Origin: Neohoeflea coraliihabitans | GTDB lineage: Bacteria; Pseudomonadota; Alphaproteobacteria; Rhizobiales; Rhizobiaceae | Length of the DNA: 64,000 bases | NCBI RefSeq assembly: GCF_019334345.1 | Contig: NZ_JAHWQX010000005.1 | Coordinates: 145,759 to 209,758 of the forward strand | Direction of reading: 5' to 3' | In this document: positions 38,856-46,567 of the stretch, one piece after another | How positions within the stretch are numbered: position 1 is the stretch's first letter | Layout of the letters: every line of letters begins with the position of its first letter | Position numbers and translations under genes: made by a program | The notes under the pieces: generated by a model | What the model was told of the DNA's origin: nothing | The model's database searches: none | The model's input: the letters and a program-made list of their open reading frames with translations, nothing else

Positions 38856-39364
38856 AGTTCGTGCAGGTCTAGCTCATCTATGAATGCCTTGCCTTTTTCG
38901 CTGATTGTAAGCAAGCAGGGCGCAGACTGCATTCCACCGATAAATACTCCGCCCTGTGGTTGCTGAACGTGCAGGTAGCCTGCGTCTAACAGTCTTTTTA
39001 TCAGCAGCATGTTGAAGGCTGGCCATTGAGCGCCTTGGCCTTGTGGAAGCTTTGCGACCTCAAAAAGAACATCAATTTCGACTTGGGAGAACTTGTCATG
39101 CGCGAACCGCAGGTTGGCCTTGTAGAGCCGCAGACTCTTACGATCAATCTCCCCTTTGTCGGCGCGCCTGTGGCAGTTCGGACAGAGGGCGATGAGGTTG
39201 TCATACTCATGCGCTTGACACTTCGCCCACTGGATAATGTGGTGAATATCGACCTCGATGTATCGGCAAGTGGGGATGGCGCACCGGTGCCCCGCTTCGA
39301 CGAGAACGCGCCTCCTGATTTCAGCAGGTATTGGCGGGCGCCTCTCTCCGTCTGAGCAACTCAT
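38852..39364 (-). CDS. HNH endonuclease of the transposon cargo
   Basis: A 170-aa protein with an N-terminal zinc-bound HNH domain: C28-x4-C33, the metal-binding pair H41-H42, N56 in YDNLIAL, and C61-x2-C64-H65. The C-terminal 90 residues are a separate region without a motif I know and could recognise DNA or a partner. I start at ATG 39364, which has AGGA 8 nt upstream; a TTG at 39382 is in frame. The gene lies next to the right end of the element and reads inward. It could be a homing-type, restriction-type or defence nuclease. Confidence 0.85.
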   Translation of the reverse strand: MSCSDGERRPPIPAEIRRRVLVEAGHRCAIPTCRYIEVDIHHIIQWAKCQAHEYDNLIALCPNCHRRADKGEIDRKSLRLYKANLRFAHDKFSQVEIDVLFEVAKLPQGQGAQWPAFNMLLIKRLLDAGYLHVQQPQGGVFIGGMQSAPCLLTISEKGKAFIDELDLHEL

Positions 39365-39414
39365 TATAGATCCTAAACTCAATTAGAGATTCCCACATAA
39401 ACATATTCTCACTC

Positions 39415-39438
39415 GGGTTTGTCAAATATAATATCGCC
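39415..39438 (-). repeat. Right terminal inverted repeat (24 bp)
   Basis: Exact reverse complement of the left terminal repeat; the outermost base is 39438. Confidence 0.95.
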
Positions 39439-39446
39439 AATTTATT
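39439..39446. repeat. Right 8-bp target site duplication
   Basis: AATTTATT repeats the left flank exactly. An 8-bp duplication is the size expected for IS1595 elements. Confidence 0.9.
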
Positions 39447-39600
39447 CCAATGTCGGCATAAATATGCCTCCACCGAAGACGCGAAACCTTCACTTGTTGC
39501 CAGGGGAGGAAAGTAGCGCAGCCTGCGCCTTGACCCTCGCAAAAGCAGATGAGCTGTCTTATATGCGCTGCATGAGCACGACAGGGCGGCGCCGCTGAGC

Positions 39601-40023
39601 ATGGCGCGTTTTGACCAGACCGGAGATTGGGAAGACCGCTACGCGCCGGATTTGAAGACATTCGAATCCCTGGCGCTGTCGGCCTATGCGCAGCTTCCGG
39701 ACCGTTTTCGCAGCCTCAGCACCGACTTGATCATCCAGGTCGAGGATTTCCCCAGCGACGAGATCTTCGAGGATATGGGTCTGGAAACCCCCTTCGATCT
39801 GCTCGGCCTGTTCGAAGGGCGGGGTCTGTCGGAACGGTTCACCATCGAGACCGGCGAGATGGCCAACTGCATCCGTCTCTACCGGCGGCCTATACTCGAC
39901 TATTGGGCGGAAAACGAGGAAACCCTCGGTGATATCATCACGCATGTGCTGATCCACGAGATCGGCCATCATTTCGGCCTTTCCGATGAGGATATGGAGC
40001 GCATCGAAGCCACTGTCGGCTGA
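39601..40023 (+). CDS. Zincin-like metallopeptidase family protein
   Basis: A 140-aa protein of the short bacterial metallopeptidase family (PF06262 type). The zinc motif HEIGHHFGLSDED (H119, E120, H123) is near the C-terminus, preceded by the family block DLLGLFEG. It has no signal peptide, so it is cytoplasmic. Substrates of this family are not known. The upstream 150 bp, between the transposon end and the start, holds no other gene. The ribosome site is weak. Confidence 0.88.
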   Translation: MARFDQTGDWEDRYAPDLKTFESLALSAYAQLPDRFRSLSTDLIIQVEDFPSDEIFEDMGLETPFDLLGLFEGRGLSERFTIETGEMANCIRLYRRPILDYWAENEETLGDIITHVLIHEIGHHFGLSDEDMERIEATVG

Positions 40024-40059
40024 GCCGCGCGTCAGCGTTTTCCAAAGATCGCTGGGCTC

Positions 40060-41241
40060 TCAACCGCAGAGCTGGCGCGCAATATCGCTAAACATCGCCA
40101 CCCCGGAGACAAGCAGCGCGTCGGGGAAATCGTAGTCGGGATTGTGCAGACCGGGATGGTCCTCGCCCGCGCCAAGGACGAACAGGGCCGAGGGGGCTGC
40201 CGCTCCGAAACGGCCGAAATCCTCGGACCAGCGGAATGGCGCATCAATCGTTGCCCTTTGCAGAGCGAGATTATCGACTGCCGCCTCGATGATGGCGCTG
40301 GCGGCTGGATCATTGTGGCCGGCGGCAAAATTCTCGTGCCGCGTGATGTGCAAACCAAGACCGGCGGCTGAAGCGGCCTGGCGCGCGCGCGCCTCAGCGG
40401 CCGTCAACAATTGCGATTGCAGAGCATCATTGATGGCGCGGATGGTCAGCCAGATCTCGGCGTCCCCCGGCGCGATGCCGAAAGCTGCTTCGCCCAAGCG
40501 GGCATGCGACAGGGTGATCAGAGATTGGCCCTCAGGGTGACCAAGGGTGCGTGGCAGCTCGGGCAGAACCTGCATCAAGGTGGCCAAGGTCTGGCCCGGA
40601 CTGCACCCCTGCTCCGGCTGAGCGGCGTGGGCGGTGCGGCCCGTCAGCCGGATCGCCAGTCCTTCGGAGGCAAAAGTGAAGGGGCCGGGACGAATGCCTA
40701 CGGCATGCAGCGGCAGGCCGGGCAGATTGTGCAGGGCAAAGGCGAAATCCGGCTTGATTTCTGAAAAGCGTGGATCGGCAAGCACGTCAGCGGCGCCGGC
40801 GCCGGTTTCTTCAGCCGGCTGGAACAGGAGGATGACCCGGCCGCGCGCCGGTCGCTGGGCGGCAAAGTGCGCGGCAAGGCCGCACAGGATCGCCATATGG
40901 CCGTCATGACCGCAAAGATGGCCCTTGCCGATACGTTCCGACCGCCAGTCGAAATCTGAGATTTCCGTGATCGGCAATCCATCGAGCTCGCAGCGGAAGA
41001 GCAGCGTCGGTCCTTCACGTGCAGCCGCGCCGCTTGCGGCGAAGATGGCGGCCACACCATGCCCGCCAAGCCCGGTGAGCAGACGATCGGGGTCAAGTCC
41101 GGCAAGGTGGGCGGCGATGTGTGCGGCGGTCTCGGCCTCGGCACCCGACAATTCCGGACGGCGGTGCAGTGCGCGGCGCAGAGACACGAGGCTGGCGGGG
41201 GCTTTGCCAAGGGCGCTTGAACTGCCGACAGAACCGGTCAT
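40060..41241 (-). CDS. M20 family amidohydrolase (hippurate hydrolase/IAA-amino acid hydrolase type)
   Basis: Zinc hydrolase that removes acyl groups from amino acids or related amides. From ATG 41241 it has 393 aa with the metal site CGHDGH (C110, H112), the acidic motif PAEETGAGA with E144 and E145, and the later SEDFGRFG block, all typical of M20D. A longer frame upstream was rejected because the start at 41241 makes an ATGA overlap with DUF1737. The true substrate cannot be told from the sequence. Confidence 0.9.
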   Translation of the reverse strand: MTGSVGSSSALGKAPASLVSLRRALHRRPELSGAEAETAAHIAAHLAGLDPDRLLTGLGGHGVAAIFAASGAAAREGPTLLFRCELDGLPITEISDFDWRSERIGKGHLCGHDGHMAILCGLAAHFAAQRPARGRVILLFQPAEETGAGAADVLADPRFSEIKPDFAFALHNLPGLPLHAVGIRPGPFTFASEGLAIRLTGRTAHAAQPEQGCSPGQTLATLMQVLPELPRTLGHPEGQSLITLSHARLGEAAFGIAPGDAEIWLTIRAINDALQSQLLTAAEARARQAASAAGLGLHITRHENFAAGHNDPAASAIIEAAVDNLALQRATIDAPFRWSEDFGRFGAAAPSALFVLGAGEDHPGLHNPDYDFPDALLVSGVAMFSDIARQLCG

Positions 41242-41444
41242 TGCGCACCGAGCTTGATATCGGGGCTGTATTCCTTGCCCTCGACATCCTTGCGCACCGC
41301 CTGACCGCATTGCATCTGCCCTGTGGCGGCGTTGAAGGCATAGGTCGGGGTGCCGTACAGTTCCCATCCGGCGTTCAGCGCCGCCGTGACCTTGTGACAG
41401 AAGGCGGAATCATCGGGGCCGGTGAGAAAACGGAAAAGTCGCAT
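41238..41444 (-). CDS. DUF1737 domain protein
   Basis: A 68-aa cytoplasmic protein: MRLFRFLTGPDDSAFCHKV, then ALNAGWELYGTPTY and a GQAV region, the DUF1737 pattern. Function unknown. The stop overlaps the start of the amidohydrolase, so they are co-translated, and the CitE-like gene lies just upstream on the same strand. Confidence 0.88.
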   Translation of the reverse strand: MRLFRFLTGPDDSAFCHKVTAALNAGWELYGTPTYAFNAATGQMQCGQAVRKDVEGKEYSPDIKLGAQ

Positions 41445-41466
41445 GCACGCTCCTCTCTCTAGGACT

Positions 41467-42405
41467 TCAGAGTTCGTCGTCGGGCTTGTGGCCGGACGTC
41501 CGGCTCTCGCGACGCGCCTTCTCGATCAGCTTCGCCGCTGATTGCGCATGCAGGCGCTCGACCATGCGGCCGTCGAGACTGAGAACGCCGACGCCAGCAT
41601 TTTCAGGCTTGGCAAATGCCGCGACGATGGCGCGGGCCTCGCGCAATGCGTCGGACTCGACGCTGAAAACGTCATTGGCCACAGCGATCTGCGAGGGATG
41701 GATCAATGTCTTGCCATCAAAGCCCATGGCGCGCCCATCCCGGCATTCGGCGGCAAAACTCTCGGCATCGCGGAAATCGTTGAAGACGCCATCGAGCACA
41801 TCGAGACCGTAGGCGCGGGCGGCAAGCAGAACCTGCATCAGCCATGCGGTCAATTGCGGGCGTCCCGGCGTCGGCGCGACATTGGTTTCCTTGACGAGAT
41901 CGTTGGTGCCGAGAACCAGGCAGTCGAGACGGCACCCGGGCGTGCGCGCAGCGCGGGCAATATGACCGGCATTCATGACGCCACGCGGCGTTTCGATCAT
42001 GGCCCACAGACGCAAGGTTGCGGGCGCATCGGTCTCATCAAGCGCCGCGTCAATGTCGCTGATGTCCTCCGGCTCCTCGACCTTTGGCACCAATATGGCA
42101 TCGGGCCTGACAGCGCGGGCGGCGAGCAGATCCTCGTGGCCCCACGGGGTCGAAAGAGCGTTGATCCGGACGATGGTTTCGCGTCCCTCGGCAAGAGGCT
42201 CGGCCAGGAAAGAGCGCAATTCTTCGCGGGCTGCATTCTTCTCAGTGGGCGCGACGGAATCCTCGAGATCGAAGATCACGGCATCGCTTTCGAGCGCCCG
42301 GGATTTGGCCATGGCGCGCTGATGGCCGGCCGGCACGTAAAGGACGGACCGGCGGGCCCGGATCGGACGGGTCGATTCCGGGTCGGGGTGGGGTGCAATT
42401 GTCAT
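41467..42405 (-). CDS. CitE-like CoA ester lyase (HpcH/HpaI aldolase family)
   Basis: TIM-barrel enzyme that cleaves or hydrolyses acyl-CoA adducts such as malyl-CoA. From ATG 42405 the protein has 312 aa. It begins with RRSVLYVPAGHQRAMAKSRA, then the magnesium-site motif FDLEDSVAP at 45-53, an Arg in IVRINALST, the Glu of MIETPRGVMNA, and HPSQIAVANDVF close to the end. Malyl-CoA/methylmalyl-CoA lyase or malyl-CoA thioesterase are the likely choices. It is the head of the minus-strand run with DUF1737 and the amidohydrolase. Confidence 0.85.
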   Translation of the reverse strand: MTIAPHPDPESTRPIRARRSVLYVPAGHQRAMAKSRALESDAVIFDLEDSVAPTEKNAAREELRSFLAEPLAEGRETIVRINALSTPWGHEDLLAARAVRPDAILVPKVEEPEDISDIDAALDETDAPATLRLWAMIETPRGVMNAGHIARAARTPGCRLDCLVLGTNDLVKETNVAPTPGRPQLTAWLMQVLLAARAYGLDVLDGVFNDFRDAESFAAECRDGRAMGFDGKTLIHPSQIAVANDVFSVESDALREARAIVAAFAKPENAGVGVLSLDGRMVERLHAQSAAKLIEKARRESRTSGHKPDDEL

Positions 42406-42543
42406 CGGCCAGTCATGCCCGGTGACGTGAAAAGTTTCAAGTATCGGACGCGGCCGATGCGTGGCGAATTGGAGCGGGTAATTTGCGGTGCTGCGCATTG
42501 AACCGGGGGCTCCCAACCCCCAGATACTAGGGGAAGAGGACAG

Positions 42544-42828
42544 ATGATGAGAAACATTTCGACGATATTTTCGGTTGTAATCGCGGTGACGATCACCCTG
42601 TCGCTGGCGCTATTGGGTCTTGGCACCTTCGTGGCGCTGAGCCTGTTCGGGCTTGTGGTGGCGGGAGGCATCGGTTTGATCCGCCTGATGCGTGGCGCGA
42701 TGGCAATGCTCACTCAGCCGCTCATGCCTGCTCCGCAGCCGGTCTATGCAAGGGCGCGGCGGCGTGCATCAGAGCAGCCGATCCAGCGCGTCTGGGACGA
42801 CGGACACGGCAAAATTATTGATCTTTAA
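42544..42828 (+). CDS. Small membrane protein of unknown function
   Basis: A 94-aa protein with a hydrophobic N-terminal segment (about 5-45, probably one or two helices) followed by a basic, Pro- and Arg-rich cytoplasmic tail ending [22 protein letters not shown] ribosome site precedes it. Similar small proteins occur near leuD in related genomes, but no function is known to me. It stands 162 bp upstream of leuD on the same strand. Confidence 0.75.
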   Translation: MMRNISTIFSVVIAVTITLSLALLGLGTFVALSLFGLVVAGGIGLIRLMRGAMAMLTQPLMPAPQPVYARARRRASEQPIQRVWDDGHGKIIDL

Positions 42829-42989
42829 ACCTCGGGGCATTGATCTGCGCCCGGATTGCCGGCGAGGCCGGGTACCCGGGTGCGTTCAAAACTGCGACCT
42901 TGGCCCCTGATCCGGACCGAGCCGTCGCCTCTTCTTTTTCAGTCTCGTATTTGCTATGGGCTTTTCCAGCAAGAGACAGGACCAAGCCC

Positions 42990-43595
42990 ATGGAAAAATT
43001 TTCGCGCCTGACCGGTGTTGCAGCGCCCTATCCGGTGATCAATATCGACACCGACATGATCATCCCGAAAGATTATCTGAAGACCATCAAGCGAACCGGT
43101 CTCGGCAAGGGACTTTTTGCCGAAGCGCGTTACCTGGAGGACGGCAGCGAGAACCCTGATTTCGTTCTCAACAAGCCGGCTTACCGCAACGCCGAGATCC
43201 TGGTGGCCGGCGACAATTTCGGCTGCGGCTCGTCGCGGGAGCATGCGCCCTGGGCCCTGCTTGATTTCGGCATACGTTGCGTCATCTCGACCAGCTTCGC
43301 CGATATCTTTTACAACAATTGCTTCAAGAACGGCATCCTGCCGATCGTCGTGACGCATGATGAGCTGGAGGCGCTGCTCGATGATGCCCAGCGCGGAGCC
43401 AATGCGACCCTGTCGGTTGATCTCGAAGCGCAGGAAATTCGCGGCCCTGATGGCGGTGTCATTCATTTCGATATAGACCCTTTCAAGAAGCACTGCCTGC
43501 TGAACGGCCTTGACGATATCGGGCTGACGCTGGAGAAAGCCGTTTCGATCGACAAATATGAAGATCGGCTGGCGCGTGAACGCAGCTGGGCGTGA
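42990..43595 (+). CDS. leuD: 3-isopropylmalate dehydratase small subunit
   Basis: Swivel-domain partner of LeuC in leucine synthesis. The start ATG 42990 gives 201 aa, the normal length, beginning [20 protein letters not shown]; a longer open frame upstream is not conserved. [15 protein letters not shown] and [17 protein letters not shown] are diagnostic. ACAGGA precedes the start. leuC is not in the window; leuB lies 1.6 kb downstream behind an ACP-ketosynthase pair. Confidence 0.95.
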   Translation: MEKFSRLTGVAAPYPVINIDTDMIIPKDYLKTIKRTGLGKGLFAEARYLEDGSENPDFVLNKPAYRNAEILVAGDNFGCGSSREHAPWALLDFGIRCVISTSFADIFYNNCFKNGILPIVVTHDELEALLDDAQRGANATLSVDLEAQEIRGPDGGVIHFDIDPFKKHCLLNGLDDIGLTLEKAVSIDKYEDRLARERSWA

Positions 43596-43687
43596 GGCCT
43601 TCCTGATAATGGAAAGGCGACCGGCGGCACGAATTTGCAGGATGGCGTGACGAGCAACCTGTCCAAAGAGTGAAAGAGTAATGCGGC

Positions 43688-43960
43688 ATGGAAGACATTG
43701 CAGAGAAGGTCATCTCGACAATCGCCAGCGTCAGCCCGTTGGAAGAGAGCGATATCACTCCGAAATCCGAGCTTGATGAGCTGGAGATCAATTCGCTTGA
43801 ATTGACGGAAGTGGTGATGGATCTGGAAGACGAGTATGACATCCAGGTCGATCTCAACACCGCAGAGGCATGGCAATCCCTGAAGACCGTGGAGGATGTC
43901 ATTGTGCTGGTGAAGGCTCTGGTTGCGGACAAGGCGGCGGAGACATCAACACGACCATGA
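43688..43960 (+). CDS. NodF-like acyl carrier protein
   Basis: A 90-aa acidic carrier protein with the phosphopantetheine serine S36 in LEINSLELTEVVMD; the residue before it is Asn rather than the usual Asp. The block DLNTAEAWQSLKTVEDV contains the NTAEAW of rhizobial NodF, which ordinary AcpP and AcpXL lack. Its stop overlaps the start of the ketosynthase as ATGA, so the two are made together. A dedicated pair for an unusual fatty acid or lipid seems likely. Confidence 0.82.
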   Translation: MEDIAEKVISTIASVSPLEESDITPKSELDELEINSLELTEVVMDLEDEYDIQVDLNTAEAWQSLKTVEDVIVLVKALVADKAAETSTRP

Positions 43961-45168
43961 CGCATCAAAGGATCGTCATTACCGGTCTTGGCGGCGTCTG
44001 TTCGCTCGGCAGTACAGCAGACGACATCTGGCAGGCCATGAAGGCAGGCCGAGATGGCAGCGGCGAGGTGCCGATCACCGATCGCAAACTGCGCAATACC
44101 ATGGCGTTTCCGATCACCGATAAGCTTGAAGATGATGGCATCGACCCGCGCCGCCGCGTCACCATGGGCGAATTCAGCCGCCTGGCCGTGATCGCCGCGC
44201 AGCAGGCGATGACACAGGCGGGGCTGCAAGCGGGCGCATTTGACGACCGGCGCGCCGGCGCGGTCGTGGGGACCGGCATTTACGGAACCGATGCGGTCGA
44301 CCAGAGCTATTTCGATATCCTCGAAGGCGGGAAGAAGCGGACACATATCTTCACGGTCCCTCGGGCCATGCCGGGGGCTCCGGCCGGTCAGGTGTCGATG
44401 CATTGCGGCCTGCGCGGACCGGTCTTCGGCATCACGTCGGCGTGCACCTCAGGCAATCACGCGCTGGTCAGTGCCGCTGACCAGATCCGCCTTGGACGGG
44501 CCGATATCATGTTTGCAGGTGGCACCGACACGCCCCTGACCTTCGGCATCATCAAGGCATGGGAAGCGTTGCGGGTCTTGGCGCGCACCAAGTGCCGGCC
44601 TTTTTCGGCGAATCGTGACGGATTGCTGATGGGCGATGGAGCGGGAATGGCGATTCTCGAAACCTACGAGCATGCCCGGGCGCGCGGCGCCACGATCCTG
44701 GCGGAAATTCTCGGGTGCGGCATGTCGGGTGATGCGTCCGATATTGTCAATCCGACGGTGGAGGGGCCAGCGCTGGCGATTGAAAACTGTCTGCGCGACG
44801 CGGGACTTTCCGGCGATGCGGTCGGTTATATCAATGCGCATGGAACCGGAACGCAGGCGAACGACAAGACCGAAACCAAAGCCATCCGCGTGGCTCTCGG
44901 CGCCGCCGCGGACGGTGTCAGCGTCTCTTCAACCAAATCGATGCACGGTCACTGCCTCGGAGGGTCGAGTGCGCTGGAAGTGATCGCCTGCGTTGGCGCT
45001 CTGCGTGAAGGCATCATTCCGCCCACCATCAATTATGAAGCAGCCGATCCGGATTGCGATCTCGATGTGACACCCAACGTCGCACGGCAGCGGCCGATCG
45101 AGGTGGCCATTTCAAACGCCTTTGCCTTCGGCGGCACCAATGCGGTGATCGCTTTCGGCAAGGTGTGA
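43957..45168 (+). CDS. NodE-like beta-ketoacyl-ACP synthase
   Basis: Condensing enzyme of the FabF family, 403 aa. The catalytic triad is C163 (TSACTSGNH), H295 (NAHGTGT) and H332 (MHGHCLGG). Stretches such as GPVFGITSAC, SAADQIRLGRAD, WEALRVLA and CRPFSA, and the end NAFAFGGTNAVIAFGKV, follow NodE more closely than housekeeping FabF as I recall them. The true start is 43957; the open frame before it overlaps the carrier gene. It lies between leuD and leuB, away from any nod gene, so Nod-factor synthesis is not implied. Confidence 0.85.
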   Translation: MTHQRIVITGLGGVCSLGSTADDIWQAMKAGRDGSGEVPITDRKLRNTMAFPITDKLEDDGIDPRRRVTMGEFSRLAVIAAQQAMTQAGLQAGAFDDRRAGAVVGTGIYGTDAVDQSYFDILEGGKKRTHIFTVPRAMPGAPAGQVSMHCGLRGPVFGITSACTSGNHALVSAADQIRLGRADIMFAGGTDTPLTFGIIKAWEALRVLARTKCRPFSANRDGLLMGDGAGMAILETYEHARARGATILAEILGCGMSGDASDIVNPTVEGPALAIENCLRDAGLSGDAVGYINAHGTGTQANDKTETKAIRVALGAAADGVSVSSTKSMHGHCLGGSSALEVIACVGALREGIIPPTINYEAADPDCDLDVTPNVARQRPIEVAISNAFAFGGTNAVIAFGKV

Positions 45169-45241
45169 GCGCAGCGGTTCTTTCATCTCCTTTCGAATTC
45201 CACTAAACCCCACGCCGTAACAGTCTATCAAGGGCATCCTC

Positions 45242-46357
45242 ATGACCACACGCACACTCTTCATGCTTCCAGGCGACGGCATCGGGCCGGAGGCAATGGC
45301 CGAAGTTAGCAAGCTGATTGCCTATATGAACAGCAATGAGGATGCCGGGTTCAAAACCGAAGAGGGCCTTGTTGGCGGCTCGGCCTATGACGCGCATGGC
45401 GCGGCGATTTCCGATGAGGATATGGACAAGGCCATGGCCGCAGATGCCGTGCTGTTCGGTGCTGTCGGCGGACCGAAATGGGACGGTGTGGATTACGATG
45501 TCCGGCCCGAGGCTGGCTTGTTGCGCTTGCGCAAGGACATGGAGCTGTTTGCCAATCTGCGCCCGGCGATCTGTTACCCGGCGCTGGCCGCCGCTTCGTC
45601 CCTTAAACAGGAGCTGATAGAAGGTCTCGATATCCTGATTGTCCGCGAGCTGACTGGCGGCGTTTATTTCGGTGAGCCAAAGACGATCACTGATCTCGGC
45701 AATGGACAGAAACGGGCTGTCGACAGCCAGGTTTACGACACCTACGAAATCGAGCGGATCGCCGGCGTTGCCTTTGAACTGGCGCGCACACGTAGCAATT
45801 CGGTCTGTTCGATGGAAAAGCACAATGTGATGAAATCGGGCGTCCTGTGGAAAGAGGTTGTAACGGCCACGCATCAGGCGAAATATTCCGATGTGACGCT
45901 GACGCACATGCTGGCTGATGCGGGCGGCATGCAACTGGTGCGGCAGCCGAAGCAGTTCGATGTGATCGTGACCGACAATCTGTTCGGCGACATGTTATCG
46001 GATGTTGCCGCTATGCTGACCGGTTCGCTCGGCATGTTGCCGTCTGCTTCGCTTGGCGCACCCGATGCCAAGACCGGCAGCCGCAAGGCGCTGTATGAGC
46101 CGGTGCATGGTTCGGCGCCGGACATTGCCGGTCAGGGCATTGCCAACCCGATCGCAATGATTGCCTCCTTCGCCATGTGCCTGCGCTACTCGTTTTCGAT
46201 GATCAGCGAGGCCGATCGGCTCGAAAACGCAATCTCGACGGTGCTCGACAAGGGCATCCGCACTGGAGATATCATGGCGGAAGGCTGCAAGCAGGTGTCA
46301 ACGTCCGAGATGGGCGATGCCATCGTCAACGCCTATGCGGCGAGCGGCCAGGCCTGA
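45242..46357 (+). CDS. leuB: 3-isopropylmalate dehydrogenase
   Basis: Oxidative decarboxylation step of leucine synthesis, NAD dependent. The 371-aa protein begins with [14 protein letters not shown] and contains [14 protein letters not shown] and [20 protein letters not shown], the metal and NAD binding blocks of LeuB. The length is that of the alphaproteobacterial type. The ribosome site is weak. asd follows after 210 bp with a regulatory-looking gap. Confidence 0.97.
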   Translation: MTTRTLFMLPGDGIGPEAMAEVSKLIAYMNSNEDAGFKTEEGLVGGSAYDAHGAAISDEDMDKAMAADAVLFGAVGGPKWDGVDYDVRPEAGLLRLRKDMELFANLRPAICYPALAAASSLKQELIEGLDILIVRELTGGVYFGEPKTITDLGNGQKRAVDSQVYDTYEIERIAGVAFELARTRSNSVCSMEKHNVMKSGVLWKEVVTATHQAKYSDVTLTHMLADAGGMQLVRQPKQFDVIVTDNLFGDMLSDVAAMLTGSLGMLPSASLGAPDAKTGSRKALYEPVHGSAPDIAGQGIANPIAMIASFAMCLRYSFSMISEADRLENAISTVLDKGIRTGDIMAEGCKQVSTSEMGDAIVNAYAASGQA

Positions 46358-46423
46358 CAGCGCAGCGGTGCAGCTTGCCAAGCCGGTGATGCCCTCGGGC
46401 CAGCACCGCTTCGCAACAATTGA

Positions 46424-46448
46424 CTTTTGCGGCGCGCTGCCGCAAAAG
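46424..46448. promoter_or_regulatory. Perfect inverted repeat before the asd leader peptide
   Basis: CTTTTGCGGC and GCCGCAAAAG are separated by 5 bases, with no T-run, so it does not look like a simple leuB terminator. A TTGACT hexamer at 46420-46425 overlaps its left end and could be a -35 element with the -10 in the right arm. Confidence 0.5.
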
Positions 46449-46457
46449 ACGGCCACC

Positions 46458-46490
46458 ATGACCACGATCAAGACCAAAACCACGATCTGA
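46458..46490 (+). CDS. Putative Thr/Ile/Lys-rich leader peptide upstream of asd
   Basis: Ten codons, MTTIKTKTTI, contain five Thr, two Ile and two Lys. These are end products of the pathway that starts from aspartate semialdehyde, the product of asd 77 bp downstream. Composition and place are those of an attenuation leader such as E. coli thrL. There is no good Shine-Dalgarno. If transcription starts at about 46455-46458 from the TTGACT promoter, the peptide would be translated as leaderless, as known for trpL in Sinorhizobium. A GC hairpin lies just after the stop. Confidence 0.55.
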   Translation: MTTIKTKTTI

Positions 46491-46496
46491 TCCGTT

Positions 46497-46521
46497 CCGC
46501 CCCGCACTCTCCCGGGGGCGG
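46497..46521 (+). promoter_or_regulatory. GC hairpin after the leader peptide
   Basis: CCGCCCC at 46497-46503 pairs with GGGGCGG at 46515-46521 around an 11-base loop. No T-run follows, so Rho-dependent ending or control of asd translation is more likely than intrinsic termination. Confidence 0.4.
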
Positions 46522-46567
46522 GATGAGTGGCGCTTGTCCCAAGAGGGGGAGATCGGAGCAAGGCAAC

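Larger units (their letters stand above)
36756..39438. mobile_element. IS1595-type (ISXO2-like) transposon with passenger genes
   Basis: A 2,683-bp element bounded by perfect 24-bp inverted repeats and flanked by the 8-bp direct repeat AATTTATT, so insertion was by transposition and both ends are intact. It encodes an intact transposase plus three other ORFs (DUF3800 protein, 47-aa charged protein, HNH nuclease), which makes it over twice the length of a simple IS1595 element (about 1 kb). By eye the cargo half is lower in GC than the host genes. It landed between the LexA-controlled imuA promoter and the zincin gene, 46 bp beyond the LexA box. Confidence 0.93.

Noticed and set aside
43688..45168. 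True nodulation genes nodF and nodE
   Set aside because: No nod box, nodABC or other symbiosis gene is nearby, and the location is in the core leucine region; only sequence likeness is claimed.
46424..46448. Intrinsic terminator for leuB
   Set aside because: The stem is good but no T-run follows; regulatory use before asd fits better.
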